Below, in pieces: positions 63,825-64,000 of a DNA stretch of 64,000 nt. The notes beneath the pieces were generated by a model. The model was not told where the DNA came from and did not search any database. It saw only the letters and a list, made by a program, of their open reading frames with translations. The DNA is from a virus. The DNA lies in the IMG/VR virus record IMGVR_UViG_3300031111_000008, positions 28,112 through 92,111 of that record, one strand, 5' to 3'. The position numbers were made by a program, and so were the translations under genes. How positions within the stretch are numbered: position 1 is the first letter of the stretch; each line of letters begins with the position of its first letter.

Positions 63825-64000
63825 GTCGACCTTCGAGTGGCTCATCGTGGCCCAGGTCGCTGCCGAGAGGCCCGTCGACCTTCGAGTGGCTCATCGTGGC
63901 CCAGGTCGCTGCCGAGAGGCCCGTCGACCTTCGAGTGGCTCATCGTGGCCCAGGTCGCTGCCGAGAGGCCCGTCGACCTTCGAGTGGCTCATCGTGGCCC
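63825..64000. repeat. 49-bp tandem repeats at window end
   Basis: Units starting GTCGACCTTCGAGTGG at 63825, 63874, 63923 and 63972 are identical; the last is cut by the window edge. 49 is not a multiple of three, so a coding repeat is unlikely. Confidence 0.95.

Overview
The window is most of one arm of a tailed double-stranded DNA phage (siphovirus-like), probably infecting a Gram-negative bacterium. The evidence is a TP901-type tape measure gene preceded by a G/GT-style frameshift chaperone, a complete phage replication and recombination set, tRNA-like genes, dense packing with ATGA/TGATG start-stop overlaps, and no host housekeeping genes. A CMP-KDO synthetase-like gene, a lipobox lipoprotein and a csrA homologue point to a Gram-negative host. 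Terminase, portal and capsid genes are not in the window. Layout, plus strand: 1-5.4 kb carries the tail (chaperone with a lambda-like slippery site, tape measure, small tail-associated proteins). 5.4-16.7 kb is a surface-sugar island: a DUF115/GT42-like protein, a cupin, FkbM and other SAM methyltransferases, GT-A glycosyltransferases including four paralogues of one family, two sulfotransferase-like proteins, a radical SAM enzyme and a KdsB-like cytidylyltransferase. 17-28 kb holds, behind a good sigma70-type promoter, an SNF2 helicase, a DnaG-type primase, a Spo11/TopoVIA-like Toprim protein, a DNA methyltransferase, an HD hydrolase, an HNH nuclease, a replication initiator and a DnaB-like helicase. 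29.6-31.5 kb has tRNA-like genes, two oversized and one apparently circularly permuted, together with csrA. 31.7-40.4 kb carries the sliding clamp, a uracil-DNA-glycosylase/3'-5' exonuclease fusion, a separate polymerase A domain, a clamp loader, an SSB and a RecA/UvsX. 40.4-41.5 kb is a non-coding block with five-base periodicity. 42.5-45.0 kb is a compact Cas12/TnpB-like nuclease with an eight-repeat CRISPR array, bracketed by a direct duplication of the 5' end of the 5'-3' exonuclease gene. 45-51.8 kb carries the exonuclease, a RuvC-like resolvase, a split SbcC/Rad50 with SbcD between its halves, MazG-like and ThyX proteins. The minus strand runs from 63.5 down to 51.8 kb: mostly small proteins from near-identical TTGACA-17-TAAAAT promoters, joined by a recurring AATGATAA intergenic element, plus a DUF932 protein, a zinc-peptidase-like protein, two paralogues with long octapeptide repeats, a serine recombinase and an HNH/NUMOD-like protein. 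The window ends in 49-bp tandem repeats. The replication, recombination and nucleotide genes form a self-sufficient replisome. The CRISPR unit has an effector and an array but no adaptation genes. A theme is gene stubs: several genes survive only as N- or C-terminal pieces or have lost their middle. All functions are inferred from reading the sequence; no searches were run.
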